In this document: positions 36,742-46,199 of the stretch, piece by piece
Layout of the letters: each line of letters starts with the position of its first letter
Position numbering within the stretch: position 1 is the first letter of the stretch
Assembly: GCF_001544915.2 (NCBI RefSeq)
Contig: NZ_FCOE02000011.1
Location: 124,001 to 188,000, forward strand
Reading direction: 5' to 3'
Length of the DNA: 64,000 bases
Source: Caballeronia pedi
GTDB taxonomy: Bacteria; Pseudomonadota; Gammaproteobacteria; Burkholderiales; Burkholderiaceae
The notes under the pieces: generated by a model
Database searches by the model: none
Told to the model about the DNA's origin: nothing
What the model saw: only the letters and a program-made list of their open reading frames with translations
Program-made: the position numbers and the translations under genes

Positions 36742-37368
36742 TCAGGCGTTTTCCAGCACGATGCCTTCGATGATGTTCGCGACGTCTTCACATTTGTCGG
36801 TAATCGTCTCGAGAAGCTCGTAGATCGCCTTCAGCTTGATGAGCGTCTTCACGTCGTCTTCCTCGCGGAAGAGCTTCGACATTGCGGAACGCAGCACGCG
36901 GTCCGCATCCGACTCCAGGCGGTCGATTTCTTCGCAGATCTTCAGAATCTCGCTCGCACGCTTCATGTCCGCCAGCAATTCGACCGCCTTCTGCACGCGC
37001 GTGACGGTGCCCGTGCAGATATGCGCGAGCTGGCTCGCCTCGGACGTCACCGCGCGCACGTCATACAGCGAAATGGCCGTCGCGACGTCCTCCATCAGAT
37101 CGAGGATGTCGTCCATCGTCGTGATGAGCTTATGGATTTCGTCGCGGTCGAGCGGCGTGATGAACGTCTTGTGCAGCAAATCGATGGTTTCGTGCGTGAG
37201 CTTGTCGGCGCGCTTCTCGTTCGCCTGCACGTTCTGCTTGTGAACCTCGGCGTCGTCGAGGTTGTCGATCAGCAGTTCGAGCTCGTGGCTTGCATCGACC
37301 ATGCATTTCGCGTGCGCGTTGAAGATCTCGAAGAATTTGCCCTCGGTGGGCATGAAACGACCGAACAT
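36742..37368 (-). CDS. DUF47 (PhoU-like) Pit accessory protein
   Basis: This 208-residue all-helical protein resembles PhoU and the Pit accessory protein that accompanies Pit transporters and probably tunes phosphate flux. Long amphipathic helices with conserved acidic patches (HETIDLLHKTF, DREEIHKLI-like LDRDEIHKLITTMDD, EEIDRLESDADRVLR) are visible. The start at 37368 gives MFGRFMP and fits the family; the in-frame extension to 37476 covers the promoter region and is rejected. It is the first gene of an operon with pit. Confidence 0.88.
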   Translation of the reverse strand: MFGRFMPTEGKFFEIFNAHAKCMVDASHELELLIDNLDDAEVHKQNVQANEKRADKLTHETIDLLHKTFITPLDRDEIHKLITTMDDILDLMEDVATAISLYDVRAVTSEASQLAHICTGTVTRVQKAVELLADMKRASEILKICEEIDRLESDADRVLRSAMSKLFREEDDVKTLIKLKAIYELLETITDKCEDVANIIEGIVLENA

Positions 37369-37417
37369 GAAATTCCCGCTAAGTGGGTCAATTTTGAGAC
37401 ATACATCAAACTGACAT

Positions 37418-37423
37418 ATTGTA
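37418..37423 (-). promoter_or_regulatory. Candidate -10 of the DUF47-pit operon
   Basis: TACAAT reads on the minus strand 50 bases before the DUF47 start. No -35 is seen at normal spacing. A possible Pho box was looked for and not found. Confidence 0.35.
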
Positions 37424-37511
37424 CCTGCGCACATCAGCCGCCGCACCGCGCGTGCCTGACGCGCGGCTTGTGACAATGCGAGGACTTGACAGCGGATGCG
37501 GTAGACGGCTT

Positions 37512-38900
37512 TTACTCGCCGCCGTAAAAGTTCTGCGCGCCGGCGAAGTTGTCGAACTTCGTGTACTGACCGTGGAAAGTCAGGCGCACCGGCCCGATCG
37601 GACCGTTACGCTGCTTGCCGATGATGATTTCCGCGGTGCCCTTGTCGGGGCTGTCGGGATTGTAGACTTCGTCGCGGTAGATGAAGAGGATCACGTCCGC
37701 GTCCTGCTCGATAGCGCCCGATTCGCGCAAGTCCGACATGATCGGACGTTTGTTCGGCCGCTGTTCGAGACCGCGATTCAACTGCGACAGCGCGATCACC
37801 GGCACGTCGAGTTCCTTCGCGAGGCCTTTGAGCGAGCGCGAGATTTCGGAGATTTCGGTTGCGCGGTTTTCGCCGCCGCCCGAGCCCGACATGAGCTGCA
37901 GGTAATCGACGATGATCAGGCCGAGCTTGCCGCATTGCCGCGACAGACGCCGCGCGCGCGAGCGCAGTTCCATCGGGTTCAGGCCGCCGGTTTCGTCGAT
38001 GAAAAGCTGCGCCTCGCTCATTTTCTGCACGGCGTGCGTGAGCTTCGGCCAATCTTCGTCCGTGAGACGGCCCGTACGCATGCGGTGCTGATCGAGCCGG
38101 CCGACCGAGCCGAGCATACGCATCGTAAGCTGGGTGCCCGGCATTTCCATCGAGAACACCGCGACGGGCAAGCCGTACTCCACCGCGACATATTCGCCGA
38201 CGTTCATCGAGAACGCGGTTTTACCCATCGACGGGCGGCCCGCGACGATGATCAGTTCGCCGCCGTGCATGCCCGAGGTCATGCGGTCGAGATCGACGAA
38301 GCCCGTGGGCGTGCCGGTCACATCGCTCGGATTGGCTGTGTGATACAGCGTGTCGATGCGCTCGACGACCTGCGTGAGCAGCGGCCCGATTTCCAGAAAG
38401 CCCTGCGTGCCGCGTGCGCCGTCTTCGGCGATAGAAAACACGCGCGCTTCGGCTTCGTCGAGAATCTGCCGGACTTCCTTGCCTTGCGGATTGAATGCGT
38501 CGGCTGAGATTTCATCCGCGACCGAGACGAGACGGCGCAGCACGGCGCGATCGCGCACGATCTCCGCATAGCGGCGGATATTCGCCGCGCTGGGCGTGTT
38601 CTGCGCGAGCGCGTTCAGATAGGCGAGCCCGCCGACTTCCTCGGCCTTGCCGGCCATCGTGAGCGCTTCGTGGACGGTGATCACGTCCGCCGGGCGCGTC
38701 GTCGCGATCAGCTTGCCGATGTGCTCATAGATGATGCGATGGTCATAGCGATAGAAATCGCTCTGATGCATGACGTCGGCGATACGGTCCCATGCGGCGT
38801 TGTCCAGCAGCAGGCCGCCGATTACGGATTGCTCGGCTTCGATCGAATGCGGCGGGACCTTCAGCGCGTCGAGTTGCGGGTCTTTGGACGGAGCGTTCAT
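37512..38900 (-). CDS. dnaB: Replicative DNA helicase DnaB
   Basis: This 462-residue hexameric helicase unwinds DNA at the replication fork and recruits DnaG. The N-terminal domain (PPHSIEAEQSVIGGLLLD at 16-33) is followed by a linker and the RecA-like motor with Walker A GRPSMGKTAF (near 215), Walker B LIIVDYLQLM (near 322) and QLNRGLEQRPNKRP (near 375). Length matches the family; no intein is inserted. It lies downstream of the rpsF-priB-rpsR-rplI operon, from which it is split by a good terminator. Confidence 0.97.
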   Translation of the reverse strand: MNAPSKDPQLDALKVPPHSIEAEQSVIGGLLLDNAAWDRIADVMHQSDFYRYDHRIIYEHIGKLIATTRPADVITVHEALTMAGKAEEVGGLAYLNALAQNTPSAANIRRYAEIVRDRAVLRRLVSVADEISADAFNPQGKEVRQILDEAEARVFSIAEDGARGTQGFLEIGPLLTQVVERIDTLYHTANPSDVTGTPTGFVDLDRMTSGMHGGELIIVAGRPSMGKTAFSMNVGEYVAVEYGLPVAVFSMEMPGTQLTMRMLGSVGRLDQHRMRTGRLTDEDWPKLTHAVQKMSEAQLFIDETGGLNPMELRSRARRLSRQCGKLGLIIVDYLQLMSGSGGGENRATEISEISRSLKGLAKELDVPVIALSQLNRGLEQRPNKRPIMSDLRESGAIEQDADVILFIYRDEVYNPDSPDKGTAEIIIGKQRNGPIGPVRLTFHGQYTKFDNFAGAQNFYGGE

Positions 38901-38951
38901 GGGGTGGAATTATCAACGAAATGACGCGGTCGTTGTTATGTTCAGACAAAC

Positions 38952-38994
38952 AAAAAAGGCAGGAACCGGCGGGTTTTTACCCTTGGTTCCTGCC
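38952..38994 (-). terminator. Terminator of the rpsF-priB-rpsR-rplI operon
   Basis: GGCAGGAACC (38958-38967) pairs with GGTTCCTGCC (38985-38994). On the minus strand the stem is followed by TTTTTTG. The 17-base loop is rather long. Confidence 0.85.
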
Positions 38995-39034
38995 CTTCTT
39001 TCCTGCGCGCGAGGCGTGAAGCCTCGCTTGAAAC

Positions 39035-39490
39035 TTACGCGTGCTCGCCCAGCACCGACACCGTGACGTCGACGAGGACGTCCGTGTGCAGCGCGACTTG
39101 AACTGCGTGGTCGCCGACGATCTTCAGCGGGCCTTGCGGCAGACGCACTTGCGCCTTTTCCACTTCCGCGAAACCTTGCGACTTCAGCGCTTCAGCGATG
39201 TCCGCGTTCGTGACCGAACCGAACAGACGGCCGTCGACGCCAGCCTTCTGCGAGATCTGAACGGTAAAACCGCTCAGCTTTTCGCCTTGAGCTTGCGCGG
39301 CTGCCAGCTTTTCAGCGGCGACCTTTTCGAGTTCGGCGCGGCGAACTTCGAATTCAGCGATTGCGTCCTTCGTGGCGCGGCGAGCCTTCTTGCCGGGGAT
39401 CAGGAAGTTACGTGCGTAGCCGTCCTTGACCTTGACGATATCGCCGAGGTTGCCCAGGTTGACGACCTTTTCCAAAAGAATGATTTGCAT
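39035..39490 (-). CDS. rplI: 50S ribosomal protein L9
   Basis: This 151-residue protein begins with the L9 signature MQIILLEKVVNLGNLGDIVKVKDGYARNFLIP. It has the long central helix and a C-terminal domain (DGRLFGSVT, then LPQGPLKIVGDHAVQVALH). It binds 23S rRNA. It is the last gene of the ribosomal operon, 28 bases after rpsR. Confidence 0.97.
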   Translation of the reverse strand: MQIILLEKVVNLGNLGDIVKVKDGYARNFLIPGKKARRATKDAIAEFEVRRAELEKVAAEKLAAAQAQGEKLSGFTVQISQKAGVDGRLFGSVTNADIAEALKSQGFAEVEKAQVRLPQGPLKIVGDHAVQVALHTDVLVDVTVSVLGEHA

Positions 39491-39518
39491 TTTTGGCTTT
39501 CCTTAGTGCGTCGTCTGA

Positions 39519-39794
39519 TTAGGCCTTGTGCAGGTCGGTGTACGGCAGGAGCGCGAGGAAACGCGCGCGCTTGATCGCCGTGTCGAGCTGGCGCTGATAG
39601 TGCGCCTTCGTGCCAGTCAGACGAGCCGGCGTGATCTTGCCGTTTTCGCCGATGAAGTCCTTCAGCGTTTCCGTGTCCTTGTAGTCGATGTACTCGACAC
39701 CGGCTGCCGTGAAACGGCAGAACTTCTTGCGCTTGAAGAGCGGGTTTTGTTGCTGACGACGCTTGTCGAATTTCTTACCAGTCGGGCGGGGCAT
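39519..39794 (-). CDS. rpsR: 30S ribosomal protein S18
   Basis: This 91-residue basic protein contains the S18 core: FCRFTAAGVEYIDYKDTETLKDF, then GKITPARLTGTKAHYQRQL and the end IKRARFLALLPY. It forms a pair with S6 on the 30S platform. Only 2 bases separate it from priB upstream. Confidence 0.97.
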   Translation of the reverse strand: MPRPTGKKFDKRRQQQNPLFKRKKFCRFTAAGVEYIDYKDTETLKDFIGENGKITPARLTGTKAHYQRQLDTAIKRARFLALLPYTDLHKA

Positions 39795-39796
39795 GA

Positions 39797-40096
39797 TTAG
39801 TCCTTTCCAATGTCCTGCAATTCTGTGATGTGAAACACCAGGGTTCGCGCGTTACGGCTCTTCTTCGCCAGAAAGCCGGTGAAGCGTGTTTCGACGCCCA
39901 TCGGACAGCTTTCCAGCCTGCCGCTCGCTTCTCCGGCCGCGACCGCCTGCAGTGTCAGTTCGATCTTTCGGGCGATGCCCGCTTCGACGACTTCTGCCGC
40001 GTGTTGCAACGTGCAGCTTGCGATCGGGATGCCGGCGGGCGTGTACCGCACCGGTTCGCGTTCCACGACGCTTGCTGTCAGTTGCAGCCGGTTCAC
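39797..40096 (-). CDS. priB: Primosomal replication protein N (PriB)
   Basis: This 99-residue OB-fold protein binds single-stranded DNA and helps PriA restart stalled forks. It starts MNRLQLTASVVEREPVRYTPAGIP, with the SSB-like strand pattern and the end TLVFHITELQDI. It lies between rpsF and rpsR, the usual place. A 43-base gap separates it from rpsF and only 2 bases from rpsR. Confidence 0.93.
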   Translation of the reverse strand: MNRLQLTASVVEREPVRYTPAGIPIASCTLQHAAEVVEAGIARKIELTLQAVAAGEASGRLESCPMGVETRFTGFLAKKSRNARTLVFHITELQDIGKD

Positions 40097-40139
40097 TTAA
40101 AGTGTTCGTTCCTGGTGGCTTGACAGTTCGAAACTGTCC

Positions 40140-40511
40140 TTAAGCCTGCGCTTCGGACGGCTGGCTGGCCGCCTTCTTGGCTTCTTCGCGCTGCACTTCC
40201 TTCATCATCGGCGACGGGCCGGCTTCGGCCTTCTTCATCTTGACGATGAGGTGACGCAGAACGGCGTCGTTGAACTTGAACGCGTGTTCGAGTTCTTCGA
40301 GCGTGGTCTGGTCGCATTCGATGTTCATGCAGACGTAGTGAGCCTTCGCGAGTTTCTCGATCATGTAGGCCAGTTGGCGACGGCCCCAGTCTTCGATGCG
40401 GTGGATCTGGCCACCGTGCGACGTGATCGTGCCCTTGTAGCGCTCGATCATGGCGGGCACTTGCTCGCTCTGATCGGGGTGCACGATAAAGACGATTTCG
40501 TAATGACGCAT
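40140..40511 (-). CDS. rpsF: 30S ribosomal protein S6
   Basis: This 123-residue protein begins MRHYEIVFIVHPDQSEQVPAMIERY, contains GGQIHRIEDWGRRQLAYMIEKLAKAHYV and ends in a charged, Ala/Lys/Glu-rich tail from about 103. The start at 40511 has AGGAGTGAAT just upstream on the minus strand. It is the first gene of the rpsF-priB-rpsR-rplI operon, with a good promoter about 80 bases upstream. Confidence 0.97.
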   Translation of the reverse strand: MRHYEIVFIVHPDQSEQVPAMIERYKGTITSHGGQIHRIEDWGRRQLAYMIEKLAKAHYVCMNIECDQTTLEELEHAFKFNDAVLRHLIVKMKKAEAGPSPMMKEVQREEAKKAASQPSEAQA

Positions 40512-40544
40512 ATTCACTCCTTGTGCTGACTTATGGATAAAAGC

Positions 40545-40565
40545 CACCCGGGCGTCGGACCGGTG
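40545..40565 (-). promoter_or_regulatory. Leader hairpin of rpsF, possible S6:S18 autoregulatory element
   Basis: On the minus strand CACCGG and CCGGGTG pair with a single bulged G, and the loop carries a CCG triplet. It would be about 15-35 bases from the inferred transcript start. Many bacteria carry an S6:S18-binding leader with a key CCG. The exact published fold was not verified here. Confidence 0.35.
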
Positions 40566-40585
40566 CGGCAAGTGAGAAGCCAAAG

Positions 40586-40614
40586 ATTATAGCTTTTTGT
40601 ATGCGCTCACGCAA
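40586..40614 (-). promoter_or_regulatory. Promoter of the rpsF operon
   Basis: On the minus strand TATAAT (40586-40591) is a perfect -10 and TTGCGT (40609-40614) is the -35 with 17 bases between. Transcription would start near 40579, giving a leader of about 68 bases. Confidence 0.6.
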
Positions 40615-40642
40615 ATGCAATTTCGATCGCATTTTCAAGCAG

Positions 40643-41596
40643 TTAGCGTCCGTGCGCATGCTCCGGCTGCGGTTCTCCGGGAAGTGTCAGGCGACGGCTC
40701 CAGTAACCGGGCTGCGCATAGATTTCCTTAAGATAATCAATGAAGTAGCGCACGCGCGCCGGCACGTAACGTTGCTGCGGATAGACCGCGAGAATGTCGT
40801 AATCGGGCAATTCGAACTCGTCGAGCACGGTTTCAAGTTCGCCCGATTCCAGTTGCCGCTGGATTTCCCACGTCGAGCGCCAGCCGAGCCCTAGCCCCTC
40901 CGACGCCCAGCGGTGCAGCAACTCGCCGTCGTTGCAATCGAGACTGCCGGTGACGCGCACGGTCACGACCTTGCCGTTGCGCCGGAAATACCAGCCGCGA
41001 TTCTGGCCGCCCTGCAGATTGAACGCGAGGCAATTGTGATTCGGCAAGTCTTCGAGCGCTTTCGGCCTGCCGTGCTTCTTGAAATAGGCAGGCGTGCCGC
41101 ACACAACGCGCCGGTTGCTGGCCAGCTTCACCGCGACGAAGTTCGGATCGACCGCTCCACCAATGCGAATCGACAGATCGTAACCCTCGCGCACCAGATC
41201 GACGACGCGATCAGTCAGATTGAACGACATCTGCAATTCCGGCTTGTCCGCGAGGAACGCGGGCGCGTGCGGCGCGACGTGCATGCGGCCGAACGCCGCC
41301 GGCGCCGACACGATCAGATGCCCGCCCACCGCGCGCCGCCCCGCTGCGAGTTCGTTTTCCGCCTGATCCCATTCCGACAGCAGATTCCTGCAGCGGTCGA
41401 GAAACGCCGCGCCCTCTTCGCTCACGACGAGTCGCCGCGTCGAGCGATACATCAGCTTCACCCCGAGGCGTTTTTCGAGCGCGTCGATGCGCCGCCCGAG
41501 TATCACCGGCGACACGCCCTCCTCCAGCGCCGCCGCGGCGAGGCTCCCCGCCTCGGCCACGCGCACGAAAGTCTCTATCTGCTTGAAGCGGTCCAT
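40643..41596 (-). CDS. LysR-family transcriptional regulator divergent from gcl
   Basis: This 317-residue regulator has the LysR winged helix at the N terminus (FVRVAEAGSLAAAALEEGVSPVILGRRIDALEKRLG) and a periplasmic-binding-like effector domain (from about 90). Its end (PARVRYFIDYLKEIY) fits the CrgA/AaeR-like group. It is transcribed away from gcl-hyi-glxR with 171 bases between, the usual layout when a LysR protein controls the neighbouring operon. The inducer is not shown by the sequence; glyoxylate, allantoin or a related compound is an inference. Confidence 0.88.
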   Translation of the reverse strand: MDRFKQIETFVRVAEAGSLAAAALEEGVSPVILGRRIDALEKRLGVKLMYRSTRRLVVSEEGAAFLDRCRNLLSEWDQAENELAAGRRAVGGHLIVSAPAAFGRMHVAPHAPAFLADKPELQMSFNLTDRVVDLVREGYDLSIRIGGAVDPNFVAVKLASNRRVVCGTPAYFKKHGRPKALEDLPNHNCLAFNLQGGQNRGWYFRRNGKVVTVRVTGSLDCNDGELLHRWASEGLGLGWRSTWEIQRQLESGELETVLDEFELPDYDILAVYPQQRYVPARVRYFIDYLKEIYAQPGYWSRRLTLPGEPQPEHAHGR

Positions 41597-41640
41597 CTCT
41601 CGTCTCCAGCCGCCAGACCGCGCGGAACGGGCATTCCATA

Positions 41641-41659
41641 CTTTTTGTTTGGGAAAAAG
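41641..41659. promoter_or_regulatory. Candidate LysR-type operator between lysR and gcl
   Basis: CTTTTT (41641-41646) and AAAAAG (41654-41659) form a perfect inverted repeat with a 7-base centre, compatible with the T-N11-A LysR pattern. It is nearer to lysR (45 bases) than to gcl (108 bases). Confidence 0.4.
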
Positions 41660-41767
41660 CGACTTCGGCTGATCTTATCAAACCTTTTTCACAGACTTAA
41701 AGTGCAACGGAACCCTGCTTGAATGCAGACAGCCATTTCGGATCAAGACCCCAGGAAGGAGACAACC

Positions 41768-43543
<1,776 letters not shown>

Positions 43544-43613
43544 GTAATGCCGCCGCGCGTTCATGACAGGAACGCGCGGGGCACATTCACTGACCGACCA
43601 TCAGGAAAGAACA

Positions 43614-44414
43614 ATGCCGAAATTTGCCGCGAATTTGACCATGCTGTTCAACGAAGTCCCGTTCCTCGACCGCTTCGCGGCGGCGGCGAACGCGGGTTTC
43701 AAGGCGGTCGAGTTCCTGTTCCCCTACGCGTTCTCGATCAGCGATATCCAGACGCGTCTGAAGGACAACGACCTGCAGATCGTGCTGCACAACCTGCCCG
43801 CGGGCAACTGGGAAGCGGGCGAGCGCGGCATCGCCTGCCTGCCGGACCGCGTCGCGGAATTCCGCGAAGGCGTGCCGCGCGCGATCGAATACGCGAAGGC
43901 GCTGAACGTGCCGCAACTGAACTGCCTCGTCGGCATTCCGACGGCGGGTGTATCGGCGGAGCAGGCGCGTGCGACGATCATCGAGAATCTGCGCTTTGCC
44001 GCTGAAGCGCTGAAGAAGGAAGGCATCAGGCTGCTGGTCGAGCCGTGCAACGGTTACGACATTCCGGGCTTCGCGCTGAACCGCTCGAAGGAAGGACTGG
44101 ACGTGATCCGCGCGGTCGGCTCGGACAACCTGTTCCTGCAGTACGACATCTATCACATGCAGCGCATGGAAGGCGAACTCGCCGCGACGATCAAAAAGAA
44201 CCTGCCGCAGATCGCGCACATCCAGCTCGCCGACAACCCCGGCCGCAACGAACCGGGCACGGGCGAGATCAACTACGCGTTCCTGTTCGGGCTGCTCGAC
44301 GAGATCGGCTATCAAGGCTGGATCGGCTGCGAGTACAAGCCGCTCAACGGCACGGAAGCGGGCCTCGGCTGGCTGCAAAGCATCGGCGGCGTGAAAGCCA
44401 CGGCTGCCGCGTAA
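43614..44414 (+). CDS. hyi: Hydroxypyruvate isomerase
   Basis: This 266-residue TIM-barrel enzyme interconverts hydroxypyruvate and tartronate semialdehyde. The family run is visible: KFAANLTMLFNEVPFLDRF at the start, LLVEPCNGYDIPGF near 145 (metal-binding Glu), QYDIYHMQRMEGE near 182 and HIQLADNPGRNEPGTGE near 205. The start at 43614 follows AGGAAAGAACA; the ATG at 43563 adds 17 unrelated residues. It lies 70 bases after gcl. Confidence 0.94.
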   Translation: MPKFAANLTMLFNEVPFLDRFAAAANAGFKAVEFLFPYAFSISDIQTRLKDNDLQIVLHNLPAGNWEAGERGIACLPDRVAEFREGVPRAIEYAKALNVPQLNCLVGIPTAGVSAEQARATIIENLRFAAEALKKEGIRLLVEPCNGYDIPGFALNRSKEGLDVIRAVGSDNLFLQYDIYHMQRMEGELAATIKKNLPQIAHIQLADNPGRNEPGTGEINYAFLFGLLDEIGYQGWIGCEYKPLNGTEAGLGWLQSIGGVKATAAA

Positions 44415-44441
44415 ATCTGACACACAGGAGGAGCTCGAAGT

Positions 44442-45350
44442 ATGGCAACGATCGGTTTCATTGGCCTCGGCATCATGGGCGCGCACATGGCGCGCAACCT
44501 CATCAAGGGCGGCCACTCGCTCGTCGTGAACGGCAAGTTCCCCGTGCCGGACGATATCCGCGCGCAGACGCAAGTCGTCGCGGATTCGAGCGCGGTCGCG
44601 CAGGCGAGCGAGATCGTCATCACGATGGTGCCCGACACGCCCGATGTCGCCAATGTGCTGTTTGCCGACGACGGCGTCGCGAATGGTCTCTCGAAGGGCA
44701 AGCTCGTCATCGACATGAGCTCGATCGCCCCGCTCGAGACGCAGGAGTTCGCGAAGAAGATCAACGCGCTCGGCTGCGACTATCTCGACGCGCCGGTTTC
44801 CGGCGGTGAAGTCGGCGCGCGTGAAGCGACGCTCACGATCATGGTCGGCGGTCCGGAGAAGTCGTTCGACATCGCGAAGCCGCTTTTCGACCTGATGGGC
44901 AAGAACATTTCGCTCATCGGCGACAACGGCGCGGGCCAGACCTGCAAGGTCGCGAACCAGATCATCGTTGCGCTGAACATCGAGGCGGTCGCCGAAGCGC
45001 TGCTCTTCGCGGCACGCTCGGGCGCGGACCCGGAGCGCGTGCGCAAGGCGCTGATGGGCGGCTTCGCTTCGTCGCGCATTCTCGAAGTGCATGGCGAGCG
45101 CATGACGAAACGCACGTTCAATCCGGGCTTCCGTATCGAACTGCATCAGAAAGACCTGAACCTCGCGCTCGACGGCGCGCGCAAGATGGGCCTCGCCCTG
45201 CCCCACACGGCGAGCGCGCAGCAGTTGTTCAGCGTGTGCGCCGCGAACGGCGGCAAGGCGTGGGATCACTCGGCGCTCGTGCGTGCGCTCGAAATCATGT
45301 CGAACTTCCAGGTGGCCGATGAGCCGCAGCAAGCCAAGGCTGCTGCGTGA
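44442..45350 (+). CDS. glxR: 2-hydroxy-3-oxopropionate (tartronate semialdehyde) reductase
   Basis: This 302-residue member of the 3-hydroxyisobutyrate dehydrogenase family reduces tartronate semialdehyde to glycerate. It has the cofactor loop GFIGLGIMGAHMARNL at the start, the substrate motif DAPVSGGEVGA near 119 and the catalytic lysine in GQTCKVANQIIV near 170. A strong AGGAGG ribosome site precedes the ATG. Glycerate kinase, the next step, is not in the window. Confidence 0.94.
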   Translation: MATIGFIGLGIMGAHMARNLIKGGHSLVVNGKFPVPDDIRAQTQVVADSSAVAQASEIVITMVPDTPDVANVLFADDGVANGLSKGKLVIDMSSIAPLETQEFAKKINALGCDYLDAPVSGGEVGAREATLTIMVGGPEKSFDIAKPLFDLMGKNISLIGDNGAGQTCKVANQIIVALNIEAVAEALLFAARSGADPERVRKALMGGFASSRILEVHGERMTKRTFNPGFRIELHQKDLNLALDGARKMGLALPHTASAQQLFSVCAANGGKAWDHSALVRALEIMSNFQVADEPQQAKAAA

Positions 45351-45658
45351 TTCGCATCGTCATCTGAACCGTGGGGCGTCCCGCGTATGGGCACGCGGGA
45401 CAACTGTCGCTCTGGGCTGAGGGCGGCAATAGTGGGGTCCGAGAGCGGCACCCGGCGGTGCGCCGGGTAAGCCTTGGTCGGTCAGACGGTTTGTCGTCGG
45501 GTGTCCGCGTCGGATTGTTGCAATTTGCGTCCTAACGCTCACGCATGAGCGGTGCTACAAATCCTTTTGTTGAAACTCAGAACTATCTGGTGGTGATCGC
45601 GACTAATCTGCCTAGACTTCGCGGGCCGTATCACTACCGTTAATCAAGGAGTTGAACA
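45351..45658. other. 308-base region before kbp, with two GC hairpins
   Basis: No gene is supported. GTCCCGCGT (45378-45386) pairs with ACGCGGGAC (45393-45401), and ACCCGGCG (45450-45457) with CGCCGGGT (45461-45468). Neither has a T tract. The stretch after 45540 is AT-richer and should hold the kbp promoter, but no clear -35/-10 pair was found. Confidence 0.45.
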
Positions 45659-46147
45659 ATGGGAATCCTCAGCTTTATCAAGGAAGCAGGCGAAAAACTG
45701 TTCGGCGCAGCCACGCCGAGCGCGCAGGCGGCTCCAGCGCCGGTCGATGTCGCGGCGCTGAATCAGAAGGCGGGCGAAGCCATCGCGACGTACATCCGTT
45801 CGCAAGGCCTCAACGCAGACAATCTCGATGTGAAATATGACGGCGCGTCGCATACGGTGACCGTTTCGGGTCAGGCGCCGGATCAGGCTACAAAGGAGAA
45901 GATCCTTGTGGCTGCGGGTAACGTCCAGCACGTCGACAAGGTGGACGATCAACTGACCGTGCCGAATAGCGAACCCGAGTCGCGGTATCACACTGTCGTG
46001 TCGGGTGACAATCTCTGGAAGATTGCCGAGAAATATTATGGCAATGGCTCGAAGAACGATGCGATCTTCGAGGCCAACAAGCCGATGCTGAAGAGTCCGG
46101 ACAAGATTTATCCGGGGCAGGTGTTGCGGATTCCCGCGGCGAACTGA
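45659..46147 (+). CDS. kbp: BON-LysM potassium-binding protein Kbp (YgaU)
   Basis: This 162-residue protein has a BON domain (about 30-98, with TVTVSGQAPDQATKEKILVAAGNV) and a C-terminal LysM domain (about 108-160, YHTVVSGDNLWKIAEKYYG). E. coli Kbp binds K+ and changes shape; the same start (MGILSFIKEAGEKLFGA) and end (FEANKPMLKSPDKIYPGQVLRIP) are seen here. No signal peptide is visible, as in E. coli. An AAGGAG precedes the ATG. It is monocistronic and followed by a strong terminator. Confidence 0.92.
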   Translation: MGILSFIKEAGEKLFGAATPSAQAAPAPVDVAALNQKAGEAIATYIRSQGLNADNLDVKYDGASHTVTVSGQAPDQATKEKILVAAGNVQHVDKVDDQLTVPNSEPESRYHTVVSGDNLWKIAEKYYGNGSKNDAIFEANKPMLKSPDKIYPGQVLRIPAAN

Positions 46148-46172
46148 ATTTTATTGTTTTGCGACTATTCCA

Positions 46173-46199
46173 ACGCGGACTTCGGTCCGCGTTTTTTTT
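46173..46199 (+). terminator. Intrinsic terminator after kbp
   Basis: ACGCGGAC, the loop TTCG and GTCCGCGT form an 8-bp stem followed by TTTTTTT. It runs into the convergent asparaginase stop codon at 46198. Confidence 0.9.

Noticed and set aside
37390..37423. Possible Pho box before the DUF47-pit operon
   Set aside because: Two TATGTC units occur but with 15 bases period instead of 11; not a Pho box.
36742..37476. Longer reading of the DUF47 gene
   Set aside because: The added 36 residues cover a promoter-like stretch and have no family similarity.
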